Assembly (NCBI GenBank): GCA_000964245.1
Contig: LANB01000001.1
Span: 785,501 to 849,500 of the forward strand
From: Cellvibrionaceae bacterium 1162T.S.0a.05
GTDB taxonomy: Bacteria > Pseudomonadota > Gammaproteobacteria > Pseudomonadales > Cellvibrionaceae
DNA length: 64,000 nt
Direction: 5' to 3'
The notes beneath the pieces are model-generated. The model searched no databases, was not told the origin of the DNA, and saw only the letters and a list, made by a program, of their open reading frames with translations. The position numbers and the translations under genes are program-made. This document shows, piece by piece, positions 53,596 through 62,849 of the stretch (the first letter of the stretch is position 1; every line of letters starts with the position of its first letter).

Positions 53596-54429
53596 GTGGC
53601 CCATTGGAAAGTTTTACTCATTAATCTCGATCACTCAACACAACGCTTACAAAATTGCAAACGCCAACTCGAGAAACACAAGATCGTCTTTGAGCGTCTT
53701 CCTGCAGTATGGGGTAGCGATATTGACGAAGAAACACTCAGTCAGGTTTACCCGGACAAAACGCAACACTATTACAAAAACCTGAACCTCGGTGAAATAG
53801 GCTGCTATCTTAGCCACGTGAAAGCCTGGCAAAAAATTCATGAACAGCGTTTGGACTTTGCACTCATACTTGAAGATGATTTTCTAATTGAAAACAATCT
53901 GGATTTTGAACAGCTTATTCATACCGTCAATAACCTTCAGAAAGGCTGGCATTACATCAAGCTGGGTGGCTATCACAATGCAGATGATATTATTTTCAAT
54001 AAAGATCTGGGCTGCTACGAGCTCGTGACGTTTAACAAAGTCCCGAATCGAACCTGCTCACAGTTTGTAAGCGCTCTTGGCGCCCAAAGGCTGCTTAAAC
54101 ATTGTCTTCCAGTCAAGCGGCCTCTGGATGTGGATCTTCGCTACTGGTGGGAAAAGGAAATATATGTTCAAGCCCTTCTACCCTATACGTTTATGCCAAA
54201 TAAAAATGCAGAAAGTGAAATACTGAAATTTTCTTTGCGAAAAAATGCCGAAAAACGCCGCCTTCAAGGCATTAAAGACAAAGCAGCTTACCACTACCGC
54301 TGCCGGAAAGAAGGGCGAGCCTTGAAAATATTCTTAAGCAGCCTACAAAAGTACAACGCAGACTATCCCCAGGAGAGTTCCCTGATCTTCTCCGAAATAC
54401 CCCAACAGAATTCAACTAACGAAAGCTAA
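53596..54429 (+). CDS. Glycosyltransferase family 25 protein (LPS-type)
   Basis: This 277-residue protein starts at a GTG at 53596 with AGGAAG 8 bp upstream. It has the GT25 pattern: HWKVLLINLDHSTQRL at the N-terminus, LNLGEIGCYLSHVKAWQKI, and the metal-binding acidic motif LILEDDFLI. These enzymes add galactose or related sugars to lipopolysaccharide or surface glycans. It is preceded by ectR on the same strand (93-bp gap) and no other glycan genes are near, so it is a lone gene. The acceptor is unknown. Confidence 0.88.
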   Translation: MAHWKVLLINLDHSTQRLQNCKRQLEKHKIVFERLPAVWGSDIDEETLSQVYPDKTQHYYKNLNLGEIGCYLSHVKAWQKIHEQRLDFALILEDDFLIENNLDFEQLIHTVNNLQKGWHYIKLGGYHNADDIIFNKDLGCYELVTFNKVPNRTCSQFVSALGAQRLLKHCLPVKRPLDVDLRYWWEKEIYVQALLPYTFMPNKNAESEILKFSLRKNAEKRRLQGIKDKAAYHYRCRKEGRALKIFLSSLQKYNADYPQESSLIFSEIPQQNSTNES

Positions 54430-54490
54430 TTAATTAAAAAAACAAGAGTTAAAAAGCACTGATTAGTGCTTTCAGAAAATTCGTTAACAA

Positions 54491-56161
54491 TTAAGAGGTT
54501 TTCACAGAATCGCTATAGCTGTGGGCCTTGTAACCAATTCTAAATCCACCCCAATGACGCCCTCTGACATAGATGGGTGCAGAAAGATCGTGGATGACTT
54601 CTCCAGTGTCTCGTTTATAGGTTTGCAATAAGAAGGGTTTGGTATGTGCGCCGCAACGGGAGCCAGTGCGGTCACTGAAGATGCGTTTCGTACGATTGTT
54701 CACTAAATCTGTTTGATAATCTCCCGTTAATGGCTTGGCGTAACGGTTATTGTGGGTTGGGAAATAGCCATTATTATCCACCGCCCCGGCAAACAGGACA
54801 TGTGGCATACGCTCAAGAATAGGTTCCTGTATGGGCGGCAGGGTTTTATCGGTGAATTTGTCGAATTGAGTCGAGAATTTTTCCGGGTTAGTACCGGGTA
54901 TGACCTGATAATTTCTGTCAAATAATTGCTGCAGTGTAATCTCGTTTCGATCAATTGCCCGCTCAAACGCTGCTCCAATTTCTGCGGCGGTCTGTATCGC
55001 AGTTTGGCGAATTTCTTCATGTAGATTTCCGAGGCTGTATTCACCCAGCTGCCCCAAAATCTCTTCTGCCATTTCAGACAAGCGTAAGCAGTGTTGCGAC
55101 GCTTTGCGTGCATCGCCGCCCGAACGCTGTAATTCTTGTGCTGATTCATCGATAGATTCCGACACTTCTGAGCTGGCTTTTGCATGCTCGTCCATCGCAC
55201 GAATAATATTTTTCACCTGATCGTCCGAGCAGGCCGCTTGCTCGGTAATTTTTTCGAGAGATTCCCCGGTTTCATTGACGATAGCCAGGATGCCTTCAAC
55301 ATTGTTCTCAAGCCCGAGCATGATATTAACCGCTTTATCACTTTGCTCGTGATTTTGTTTGAGCATGGATGCGATTTCCGCGGTCGCATTTGTTGTTTGG
55401 TTAGCAAGGCCACGGACCTCATCAGCAACAACGGAAAAGCCACGACCATATTCGCCTGCACGCGCAGCTTCAATCGCTGCATTCAAGGCTAGCAAATTTG
55501 TTTGACCTGCAATATTATTGATAACGTCTGCGATACTCTGAATACTTTGACTTTGCTCTTGCAACACGACCAGGGCTGAAGCCACAGATTCAACTGTTGT
55601 ATTAATCTCCTTGAACTGGTTAATAAGCTGATCCACGGCACCTTTACCCGCAATACTGGCTTCCGCCGTCTCACTCACGGACGAACCCGCTGCCTGTGCA
55701 CTTTGGGCAATCGTCAGCGCCGTTGCACTCATCTCTTCGGCAACAACGGATATTCTTTCAGCTCGCTCGTTTTGGACTTGTATGGATCCACTCAAGCCAT
55801 CAATAAAGTGGGACACTTCCGCAGTACCAATCGCCTGCCTGTCCACTTCATTAATCAAGCTTGTCAGGAATTCTTCTTTTGAGTTGTAATTATTTTCGAC
55901 CAGGTTATAAATTTCTTCATCATCATCTCGATTTAAACCAGCTTCCTTATTTTGGATATCTCTAAAGGCTTGCTCGATACTATCAAGTGTTTGTTTGGTC
56001 ACAAGGTTTAACAAGGCAAAGGCCACTCCTCCTGCTAATAACAGCCCAATAAAAAGTATCGAAACCCAACCAATTCCGCTAGCCGCCAATACGACCGGAA
56101 AGGCTAACACCACGATTAGCCCTGCTAAAAGAATAAGAAATTGTCGAGCGCGCCTGTTCAC
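54491..56161 (-). CDS. Methyl-accepting chemotaxis protein with C-terminal sensor-like domain
   Basis: The GTG at 56159-56161 is chosen because GAGG lies 6 bp upstream; a TTG six codons earlier is the alternative. The 556 residues begin with two close membrane helices ([20 protein letters not shown], then [20 protein letters not shown]), so there is almost no periplasmic domain. The signalling core is clear, with [20 protein letters not shown] and [18 protein letters not shown]. After it comes about 150 residues with [31 protein letters not shown] and [15 protein letters not shown], a PAS/Cache-like sensing fold placed in the cytoplasm at the C-terminus. It probably senses an internal or membrane-linked signal. 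It is a lone gene. Confidence 0.88.
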   Translation of the reverse strand: MNRRARQFLILLAGLIVVLAFPVVLAASGIGWVSILFIGLLLAGGVAFALLNLVTKQTLDSIEQAFRDIQNKEAGLNRDDDEEIYNLVENNYNSKEEFLTSLINEVDRQAIGTAEVSHFIDGLSGSIQVQNERAERISVVAEEMSATALTIAQSAQAAGSSVSETAEASIAGKGAVDQLINQFKEINTTVESVASALVVLQEQSQSIQSIADVINNIAGQTNLLALNAAIEAARAGEYGRGFSVVADEVRGLANQTTNATAEIASMLKQNHEQSDKAVNIMLGLENNVEGILAIVNETGESLEKITEQAACSDDQVKNIIRAMDEHAKASSEVSESIDESAQELQRSGGDARKASQHCLRLSEMAEEILGQLGEYSLGNLHEEIRQTAIQTAAEIGAAFERAIDRNEITLQQLFDRNYQVIPGTNPEKFSTQFDKFTDKTLPPIQEPILERMPHVLFAGAVDNNGYFPTHNNRYAKPLTGDYQTDLVNNRTKRIFSDRTGSRCGAHTKPFLLQTYKRDTGEVIHDLSAPIYVRGRHWGGFRIGYKAHSYSDSVKTS

Positions 56162-56331
56162 ATCTGTCCTCGGATTCAACCCCTACTTAAGGAATTTAAA
56201 TTTATATTGCCATTATTAGTTATAGTTCTTAACGGCAATTTTTCGAGTGACTAGAGAACGTTTTGGTCCAATATATCGAACAAAGGAATTTTCAGCGCTT
56301 ATTATCTGTTTTTGTTATATGGCTAAAAAGA

Positions 56332-56367
56332 TAAAAAAACAGGAGCCTGCTTGCGCATCGCTCCTGT
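56332..56367 (-). terminator. Terminator of the porin gene
   Basis: The stem ACAGGAGC / GCTCCTGT (56339-56346 with 56360-56367) is followed on the reverse strand by a run of seven T. It starts 38 bp beyond the porin stop. Confidence 0.88.
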
Positions 56368-56404
56368 GAAAGGCCTTAACTACAAGGACTACATGATGGA
56401 AAGA

Positions 56405-57631
56405 TTAGAACGCCAGTTTTGCGGAGAACTGGAAGCGAGTCATTTTACCTTCATCACCAGGAACAACTTGCTCCATTAGACCGCCAGAACCGTCGTCAAC
56501 CATTTCGGTGGTGTCTTCCATAGTCTTGTTCGCAATTGCGAGTTCCCAACCTAACGAAAGCTTGGGTACAGGGCTGTAGAAAACGTTGAAACGGACACTG
56601 TTGGTGTTATCAATAGCATTACCAGTTAGATCCGTGTCATTGTCGATATCGATCGTAGAATAGGATATTGTGCTTCGTACTTTCGATGTCCAAAAGTGGC
56701 GATAAGCAAAATACAAAGCTGTCGAGTCAATGGCTTCCAGTTCATCGTCCGCTGTCAACACAGCGCCATTTGACACATTGAGACCAATATAACGGCCCAT
56801 GCCCGAACCAGTGTTCACACCGAAGCGAATATCATTCTTGTTCTCAAAAGTATATTTACCCGACAAACTTAAGCCCGTAGAAGAAGTTGTAGCATCAATA
56901 TCACCACCATCCTCATAGGCTAGTTGACGAATCAACACTGCAGCCGCAAGGTTCAGACCACCTGAGTTGAAGTTGTATCTCGCAACCAAGTCCGGCGTCC
57001 CGTTGTCGTCCGAAACGATTCGTGTGCCACCACCATAGGGAGTAATGGTACTTTCAGGGTTTTCGATCGCAAACATCCAGTTGCCCGAGGTGTAACGAAT
57101 TTGAGCTTGGCGCGCGAATATACCGAAATCGGTATTACCAACAAAGTCAGCTGTTTCAGGTAGTGCGCCAACATTCTGGAACGTGGTCCAGGTTTGACCA
57201 AAGAGCCAATTGTCGTACGTAAGAAATGCGTGACGCATACGGGGCTCATAAGAGTTAGTAATTCGCTCGTTGCCACTCGGCGTAGCGAGGAAACCCAGCT
57301 CAATGAAGGTTTTTAATTTATGGCCATCCAGGTCGGTGGTCGTACCAATATTAAAACGGGACTGCCTTGCATGAAAATCTACATAGGGGCCGCGGCTGTC
57401 GGCAGAGCCGTCGGACACGGGTGTAACTGAAGGAACGTAAAAGTCCCGACCGATTGATCCTCCCGCAAGCTCGCCGTCGCTGTAACTACTGACAATTGCG
57501 TCGAACTTAACAAAGCCGCCCACAGTCACAGTAGTGCCGTCGAAAGTCCCCAAAGTAGCAGCACTTGCTCCAGCTGAAATTGAAGCCGCTGCAACACCGC
57601 TCGCAAGAAGTTTTAAGCTCTTAGGTATCAT
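56405..57631 (-). CDS. DcaP-type trimeric outer-membrane porin
   Basis: This 408-residue protein has signal peptide SLKLLASGVAAASISAGASA and a predicted beta-barrel. It ends in phenylalanine (FSAKLAF), as outer-membrane barrels do. The DcaP family signature is plain: YVDFHARQSRFNIGTTTD, FLATPSGNERITNSYEPRMR and HAFLTYDNWLFGQTWTTFQN. DcaP porins admit small dicarboxylates and other anionic substrates in Acinetobacter. Its upstream region shares a motif with the symporter operon at 62572, and the CrbR-like gene is adjacent, which suggests uptake of carboxylates such as acetate. The substrate is inferred. Confidence 0.9.
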   Translation of the reverse strand: MIPKSLKLLASGVAAASISAGASAATLGTFDGTTVTVGGFVKFDAIVSSYSDGELAGGSIGRDFYVPSVTPVSDGSADSRGPYVDFHARQSRFNIGTTTDLDGHKLKTFIELGFLATPSGNERITNSYEPRMRHAFLTYDNWLFGQTWTTFQNVGALPETADFVGNTDFGIFARQAQIRYTSGNWMFAIENPESTITPYGGGTRIVSDDNGTPDLVARYNFNSGGLNLAAAVLIRQLAYEDGGDIDATTSSTGLSLSGKYTFENKNDIRFGVNTGSGMGRYIGLNVSNGAVLTADDELEAIDSTALYFAYRHFWTSKVRSTISYSTIDIDNDTDLTGNAIDNTNSVRFNVFYSPVPKLSLGWELAIANKTMEDTTEMVDDGSGGLMEQVVPGDEGKMTRFQFSAKLAF

Positions 57632-57699
57632 GTGATGATTCTCCTATTCTTATTAGTGGTAAAAGGTTCACGCTTGCACGTGTTTCAAGCTATTAGCTA

Positions 57700-57722
57700 T
57701 TAGTCTAAGTTCTACTAAAGTC
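57700..57722. promoter_or_regulatory. Shared motif upstream of the porin
   Basis: TTAGTC ... CTAAAGTC spans 23 nt about 70 bp upstream of the porin start. A closely similar 24-nt element lies at 62489-62512 upstream of the DUF4212/symporter operon. It is a candidate binding site of the CrbR-like regulator. Confidence 0.5.
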
Positions 57723-57772
57723 TTAACCGCTCTATCTATAGAAGAGCATTGCAAAAATTTCCAGTAATTCGC

Positions 57773-57786
57773 TAGACGATAGTCTA
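57773..57786. promoter_or_regulatory. TAGAC-GATA-GTCTA inverted repeat
   Basis: A 5-bp perfect dyad with a 4-nt spacer, carrying the same GTCTA half as the shared porin/symporter motif. It may be a second site for the same regulator. Confidence 0.4.
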
Positions 57787-58149
57787 ATTGCTCAAGATGT
57801 TGAGAATGTTAATGATTGAAAGATTCGAGGAGTAAGCGCAAACTACGGCGTTTAAATCCTCTTGAATTTTTCCCCGAAGAAACCACAAGAATAAATCAGC
57901 GATAGAATGCTGGATTTAAAGAGAAAGTACAACTTGCGCATCCTGAATTGCGATGTATGATTTTTACGAATCATGGCTTATTGTAAGAGTGACTTATTGA
58001 ACTAAAACGCCGGCCTGTTTTTTTATTGAAGACCTCAGGCACAGGCCAAGACCATGAGTCTGCTGTACTCACTTGCTCCAGGTCGCCTTTTACAACATGG
58101 TAGGGCCAGGTGCATACTAATAACAAAATAAGGATGGTGTACCTAATTC

Positions 58150-58815
58150 ATGTATCACTTTCATATTGCTGACGATCATCCACTTTTTCGCAACGCGATC
58201 CTCGATGTTATTCAGGCACACTACCCTGATTCGACGGTCAGCCAGTCCAAAAACCTTGAAAGCACCATTGCGGATCTGGATGAACACGCGGAAACGGATT
58301 TATTACTTCTCGATCTGAACATGCCTGGTAGCCAGGATCTTTTCGGTTTAATCATGGTCCGTGAAAAATACCCGAGTATTCCGGTTGCAATCATCTCTGC
58401 CATTGAAGAACCCTCGACGGTAAACAGAGCAATGGGGCACGGTGCCTGCGGATACATTCCAAAATCGTGCTCGCCACAGGTTATTCAACAAGCGATACAC
58501 TCCATCCTCGAAGGCAACAGATGGATACCTGAAGAGTTCGAAGGTTGCCTTACCCCGGTAAACAAGGAAGAAAAAGATCTGGCCGGAAAGATTGCGACAC
58601 TCACCCCGCAGCAATACAAGGTGTTGTGCTATTTACGTGAAGGCTGGTTAAACAAGCAAATAGGCTATGAACTGGGTGTGACTGAAGCCACCATTAAAGC
58701 GCATATCACAGCCATTTTTCGCAAACTCGGGATTTCAAATCGCACCCAGGCAGTCATTATGCTTGGTCAGCTCTCACTCAAGTTAGACGCGGACAGCTAT
58801 CAAACTGGCGAATAG
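58150..58815 (+). CDS. crbR: LuxR-family response regulator, CrbR-like
   Basis: This 221-residue protein has a receiver domain (1-120; acidic pocket HIADDHP, phospho-acceptor D55 in LLLLDLNMPG, lysine in GYIPKSCSP) and a NarL/LuxR helix-turn-helix (about 150-210; LTPQQYKVLCYLREG and VTEATIKAHITAIFRKLGI). In Vibrio and Pseudomonas, CrbR with the SSS-kinase CrbS activates acetyl-CoA synthetase and acetate use. Here the matching kinase is the next gene, convergent, and an acetate-type symporter operon lies beyond it. The symbol rests on this pairing and is an inference. Confidence 0.82.
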   Translation: MYHFHIADDHPLFRNAILDVIQAHYPDSTVSQSKNLESTIADLDEHAETDLLLLDLNMPGSQDLFGLIMVREKYPSIPVAIISAIEEPSTVNRAMGHGACGYIPKSCSPQVIQQAIHSILEGNRWIPEEFEGCLTPVNKEEKDLAGKIATLTPQQYKVLCYLREGWLNKQIGYELGVTEATIKAHITAIFRKLGISNRTQAVIMLGQLSLKLDADSYQTGE

Positions 58816-58863
58816 AACTGTGCAACTACTGGAACATTTGATTTTAATTGCCTTACGGCAAAA

Positions 58864-61800
58864 TCATTTTGTCACCGCTTTAATACTGTCGCGCTCCCGC
58901 TCTGCATAACGCTCCAATAAGGCGCGCAGGCGGCTTGGTTTTACCGGTTTTCGCAAGAAGTCAAAGCCGTAAGTTCCCAAGCTATCCAACCAGCTTTCGT
59001 CAGGCGCCGCAGAAACAATACACACTGGCACCTCTCCCCAAATCTCACGAAGGGTTTGCGCGAGTTGTAAGCCGTCCATACCTTCGCCCAACTGGTAATC
59101 CACCAGCAAAACGTTTGGTGCGTGATTTGTGCGCGCGTATTCGAGTGCCGCCTCTTCATCCTGTGCACTTTCCAAAAAGCAGCCCCAGTTTGCTGTGAGT
59201 TCACCCAGTGCATGCAGATTATTTTCTTCATCATCCACGTAAAAAAGCTCCAGGCCTTCAACGGCGCTGGCAATCTGATTGACTTTATCCTTGCGTACTC
59301 CACGCTCAGAGGCTTGTGCACGAGGAAGGCTCAAGGAAAAAACACTGCCTTTTCCCACCACTGATACGAGGTGCAAAGGATGCTTCAGCAGTTGCGAGAA
59401 TCGTTTAGCGATGCCCAGGCCCAACCCTGCGCCCTCAACATCACTTTCAATGCGATAAAAATCATTGAATATGCGTTTTTGATGCGCTTCGGAAATACCC
59501 GGCCCGGTATCGTACACACCCACCTCAATGGTATTTTTGCGTCGGCGTACACCCAGCAAAATGGTTCCACTTGGGGTATAACGCACAGCGTTGGCTAAAA
59601 AGTTTTGCAGTACCCGACGTAAATATTTCGGGTCTGACTCCACCCATACTGAGCTCATGCGCCAACGAAAATCCACACCGTCTTTCACCTGCACGCGAAA
59701 TTCATTAACGAGAGGTTCAAGAATTTCCAAAAGGGGAAACTTCTTGAGACTCGGCTTCAATGCACCGGTATCCAGGCGTGAAATTTCCAACAGGTTGGAA
59801 ATAATGGATTCAGCGGAGCCAATCGCATTGTGCAAGTGGCCGAGGCTCGTCCGCAAGTTTTCATCCAGCCCTTCGCGCTCCAACAGTGCGCTTGCGTATA
59901 AATTCGCGGCATTGAGCGGTTGCAAAATGTCGTGACTGGCAGTGGCCAGGAACTGGCTTTTGTAGGCGTTCGATGATTCCGCTACAGCGCGAGCCTTAAT
60001 TAGCTCTTCCTCCGTTTCACGGCGCTTGGTAATCTCTTCTCGCAAGCTTTCGTTAATTTTTTCGATTTCTTCCGTTCGCTCTCTTACCCGCTGCTCAAGT
60101 GTTTGATTGGCCGCTTCCAGCGCGTTCTGCGCGTTCACAAATTCGCTGATATCATCGTAGGTGGTGACGTAGCCCCCTTTAGGCAGTGGCCGCCCCTTGA
60201 TCTCGATCACCCCCATATCGTGTTCGCGCACAACTCGATAGGGTTTACCCACCATCAGATGGTGCAAACGCGTCCGCACATGCTCCTCTACAGATCCCGC
60301 TCCCAGCAGGCCTTTTTCAGCATTAAAACGCACCAGATCCGCCACTGGCCGCCCCACTCGCAACATGCCTTTGGGGTAATTAAACATTTGTTCGTAACGC
60401 TTGTTCCACGCAACAATTTTCAATTCTGTATTCACAACGCTGATCGCCGAAGAAATACTTTCGAAAGACGCGAACAATAATTCCTGATTAAATTGCAACG
60501 AGCGCGTAGTTTCCTCAAAGATGTTGACAACATCTTCTACGGCCAGGCTTTCTCCAGAACTCAAACTCGTCAGCATTGCCCGGGTCGACGCGACACCAAT
60601 GACACCCGAGAGTGCCTGCTCGGCATGCTCAAGCACTTCGCCAGTGACAAAACCCTCATCATTTTCAGGTTCATTTTCAAATAAACGCGCGGTCGCGGAT
60701 TCACCCAAAAACTGATTGAGTAACTCTCGCAAATCGACACGGTTCACCATCAACTCACGAACCGTGGATTTTTGTTTAACTTTTTCTTTATTGGTAAAAA
60801 TGACCGCCTGGATACGATCAGACAGGCGATTGTGATCGAGGCTGGATACCAGATACAGCGCCGCAATATTGGCAACCAAACTCAGCACTACCCCGCGGGT
60901 ATAGGCGTCCGAAAAATTAAATCCAAAAAGATTTTCCGGCTGCAAAAAGGCGAGACCAAAAATGCCTTCGGATAAAATCCCGGTGCTTAAAAAACCCGCC
61001 TGGCAAAGCAAAGGCACCATCAGTGCAACAAACCACACCAGGGTGCCACACGCGAGACCCGCAAACACACCCATGGCATTGCAACGGTGCCAGTACAAGC
61101 CAAAAAGAATCGCTGGAGCAAGCTGTACCGCAAGGGCAAATGCGATCAATCCGATTTCGGTTAAGGCTGCATTTTCGGCGAGACTATCCTGATACAGCCA
61201 GGCCATAAGGATGACCGCCACCACCGTGGCGCGGCGAATAAAAATCAGCGCCCGACTGTAATCGAGCATCTGGCTACGATTTTTTTGCGTACTGATCAGC
61301 AGCGGCAAAATGACGTCGTTACTGAGCATTTGACTCAGTGTAAGTGAGGCCACAAGAATCATTGCGGTAGCAGCAGAAAAACCGCCTAAAAAAGCCAACA
61401 AACCAATCCATTGATTGTCGTGCATCAAAGGAATAGCAAGTACATAGGTGTCACTCATTACGTCCGAACCGGAAAGTAATTGGTTTCCCACCCATGAAAT
61501 AATAAATACTGCAAACGCGATGATCGCCAGGTAAATCGTGAAACCGGTTCGCGCATACTTCAAATGCTTCTCGGACAAACACTCAACAAAGGTAATTTGA
61601 AACATCCTGGGCAAGCAGAAAATCGTACAGGCAGAGACCAGCGTGAGAATCCAGAAGCTGGGCGTCATCGTGGATTCCAAAAACACGGTATTGGCTGCAT
61701 TGCTTGGCGCTTGCAAATCAAACCCTTGCGCAAGTGATAAAGAAAAAATCGCAACAACAACCAAGGCAATGATTTTAACGACAGACTCAAAAGCGACAGT

Positions 61801-62361
61801 GGCCATCACACCGCTGTGATACGTCGCTACATCAAGACGGTTTGCACCAAAAAGCAAGGCAAAGGCAATCATGCTGCTTGCCGTTAGCATCGTCATGTCT
61901 TGTGTGGCAAAAGGAAAATCTTCTACTGCGATTAATAGTGCGTCAGTCACCGCTTTTAATTGCAAAGCGATATAAGGCACTGTCGCCACAAGCACTATCA
62001 TAGTGACCACAACCGCCACGGATTGGCGCTTGCCGTAACGCGATGCGATAAAGTCTGCAATGGAGTGGATATTTTCCTGACGACAAATGCGGGCAATGCG
62101 TTTCAGCAGAGGATAACCGACAGTAAATAATAAAATCGGGCCGAGCAATATAGGTAAATAGAACCAGCCTTTGGACGCAGCGGTGCCAACCAGACCGTAA
62201 AAAGTCCATGAGGTGCAATACACAGCAAGGGCCAACATGTAGACCAGAGGATGACGCGTCCAACTGTTGACCACGTAACGCTGCTTGTCCGCACGCCGCG
62301 CAATACCAAACAACAAAGCGAGTAAAAGTGCGATTGCAACAACAATAATAATAGGAGACAT
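58864..62361 (-). CDS. crbS: SSS-domain hybrid histidine kinase, CrbS-like
   Basis: This 1165-residue protein begins with about 13 membrane helices of sodium/solute symporter type (1-490), including LLGPILLFTVGYPLLKRIAR and WIGLLAFLGGFSAATAMILV. After a linker come a PAS domain (AISVVNTELKIVAWNKRYEQ), a coiled coil, HisKA with the histidine in FLATASHDILQPLNAANLY, an HATPase with DTGPGI and GAGLGLGIAK, and a C-terminal receiver with VLLVDYQLGEGMDG. The HDILQPL phospho-site is typical of the CrbS/NahK group. CrbS senses or is coupled to transported carbon sources. It is divergent from the symporter operon, 210 bp away. Confidence 0.9.
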   Translation of the reverse strand: MSPIIIVVAIALLLALLFGIARRADKQRYVVNSWTRHPLVYMLALAVYCTSWTFYGLVGTAASKGWFYLPILLGPILLFTVGYPLLKRIARICRQENIHSIADFIASRYGKRQSVAVVVTMIVLVATVPYIALQLKAVTDALLIAVEDFPFATQDMTMLTASSMIAFALLFGANRLDVATYHSGVMATVAFESVVKIIALVVVAIFSLSLAQGFDLQAPSNAANTVFLESTMTPSFWILTLVSACTIFCLPRMFQITFVECLSEKHLKYARTGFTIYLAIIAFAVFIISWVGNQLLSGSDVMSDTYVLAIPLMHDNQWIGLLAFLGGFSAATAMILVASLTLSQMLSNDVILPLLISTQKNRSQMLDYSRALIFIRRATVVAVILMAWLYQDSLAENAALTEIGLIAFALAVQLAPAILFGLYWHRCNAMGVFAGLACGTLVWFVALMVPLLCQAGFLSTGILSEGIFGLAFLQPENLFGFNFSDAYTRGVVLSLVANIAALYLVSSLDHNRLSDRIQAVIFTNKEKVKQKSTVRELMVNRVDLRELLNQFLGESATARLFENEPENDEGFVTGEVLEHAEQALSGVIGVASTRAMLTSLSSGESLAVEDVVNIFEETTRSLQFNQELLFASFESISSAISVVNTELKIVAWNKRYEQMFNYPKGMLRVGRPVADLVRFNAEKGLLGAGSVEEHVRTRLHHLMVGKPYRVVREHDMGVIEIKGRPLPKGGYVTTYDDISEFVNAQNALEAANQTLEQRVRERTEEIEKINESLREEITKRRETEEELIKARAVAESSNAYKSQFLATASHDILQPLNAANLYASALLEREGLDENLRTSLGHLHNAIGSAESIISNLLEISRLDTGALKPSLKKFPLLEILEPLVNEFRVQVKDGVDFRWRMSSVWVESDPKYLRRVLQNFLANAVRYTPSGTILLGVRRRKNTIEVGVYDTGPGISEAHQKRIFNDFYRIESDVEGAGLGLGIAKRFSQLLKHPLHLVSVVGKGSVFSLSLPRAQASERGVRKDKVNQIASAVEGLELFYVDDEENNLHALGELTANWGCFLESAQDEEAALEYARTNHAPNVLLVDYQLGEGMDGLQLAQTLREIWGEVPVCIVSAAPDESWLDSLGTYGFDFLRKPVKPSRLRALLERYAERERDSIKAVTK

Positions 62362-62488
62362 AAGCCAGCTCCCCTTTTTATGCCCTGACGGTTTTAATTA
62401 TTTTTAATTTATTCGATCTATGTTCTACTTTACTTGAGGGCTCCGCTTTTTTGGGCCGATTCAAGAGGGTACAGTGAATTTTACGACA

Positions 62489-62512
62489 TTAGTCGAGCCT
62501 TAGACTAAAGTC
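62489..62512. promoter_or_regulatory. Shared motif upstream of the symporter operon
   Basis: TTAGTC gagcctta GACTAA AGTC contains a perfect 6-bp inverted repeat and ends ACTAAAGTC, as does the porin element at 57700-57722. It lies 60-83 bp upstream of the DUF4212 start. Confidence 0.5.
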
Positions 62513-62571
62513 CAAAATCACAGCAGAATAACAACTGGTACCCTCGATGTGTTAAACCCTGGGAGGATACA

Positions 62572-62835
62572 ATGGCAAATAATAATTCAGAATCAAGGCA
62601 AGCCTACTGGCAAGCCAACCTCAAACTAGTGGCCATTCTACTGGCTATCTGGTTTTTCATCTCCTACGTCTGCGGCATTCTACTTGTAGATCAGCTAAAT
62701 GCCATCAAGATTGGAGGCTATAAACTCGGCTTCTGGTTTGCGCAGCAAGGCTCCATGTATGGCTTTGTCGCACTCATCTTTGTGTACGCACGGTTGATGG
62801 GCAAGTTGGACCGTGAACACGGCGTACAAGATTAA
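62572..62835 (+). CDS. DUF4212 small subunit of sodium/solute symporter
   Basis: This 87-residue membrane protein has two helices (LVAILLAIWFFISYVCGILL and GFWFAQQGSMYGFVALIFVY) and starts with a short polar tail. The family is found directly before SSS symporters of the VC_2705 type and is thought to be their small subunit. The ATG follows GGGAGG. The large subunit gene begins 14 bp downstream, and the two are co-transcribed. Confidence 0.92.
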   Translation: MANNNSESRQAYWQANLKLVAILLAIWFFISYVCGILLVDQLNAIKIGGYKLGFWFAQQGSMYGFVALIFVYARLMGKLDREHGVQD

Positions 62836-62849
62836 GGGGGCAAACGACA

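Larger units (their letters stand above)
57632..58149. other. Divergent porin / crbR regulatory region
   Basis: This 518-bp region contains the TTAGTC...CTAAAGTC motif at 57700-57722 and a TAGAC-GATA-GTCTA dyad at 57773-57786, both upstream of the porin. The remainder leads to the crbR-like gene, whose ATG at 58150 lacks a strong ribosome site. No gene was recognised. Confidence 0.5.
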
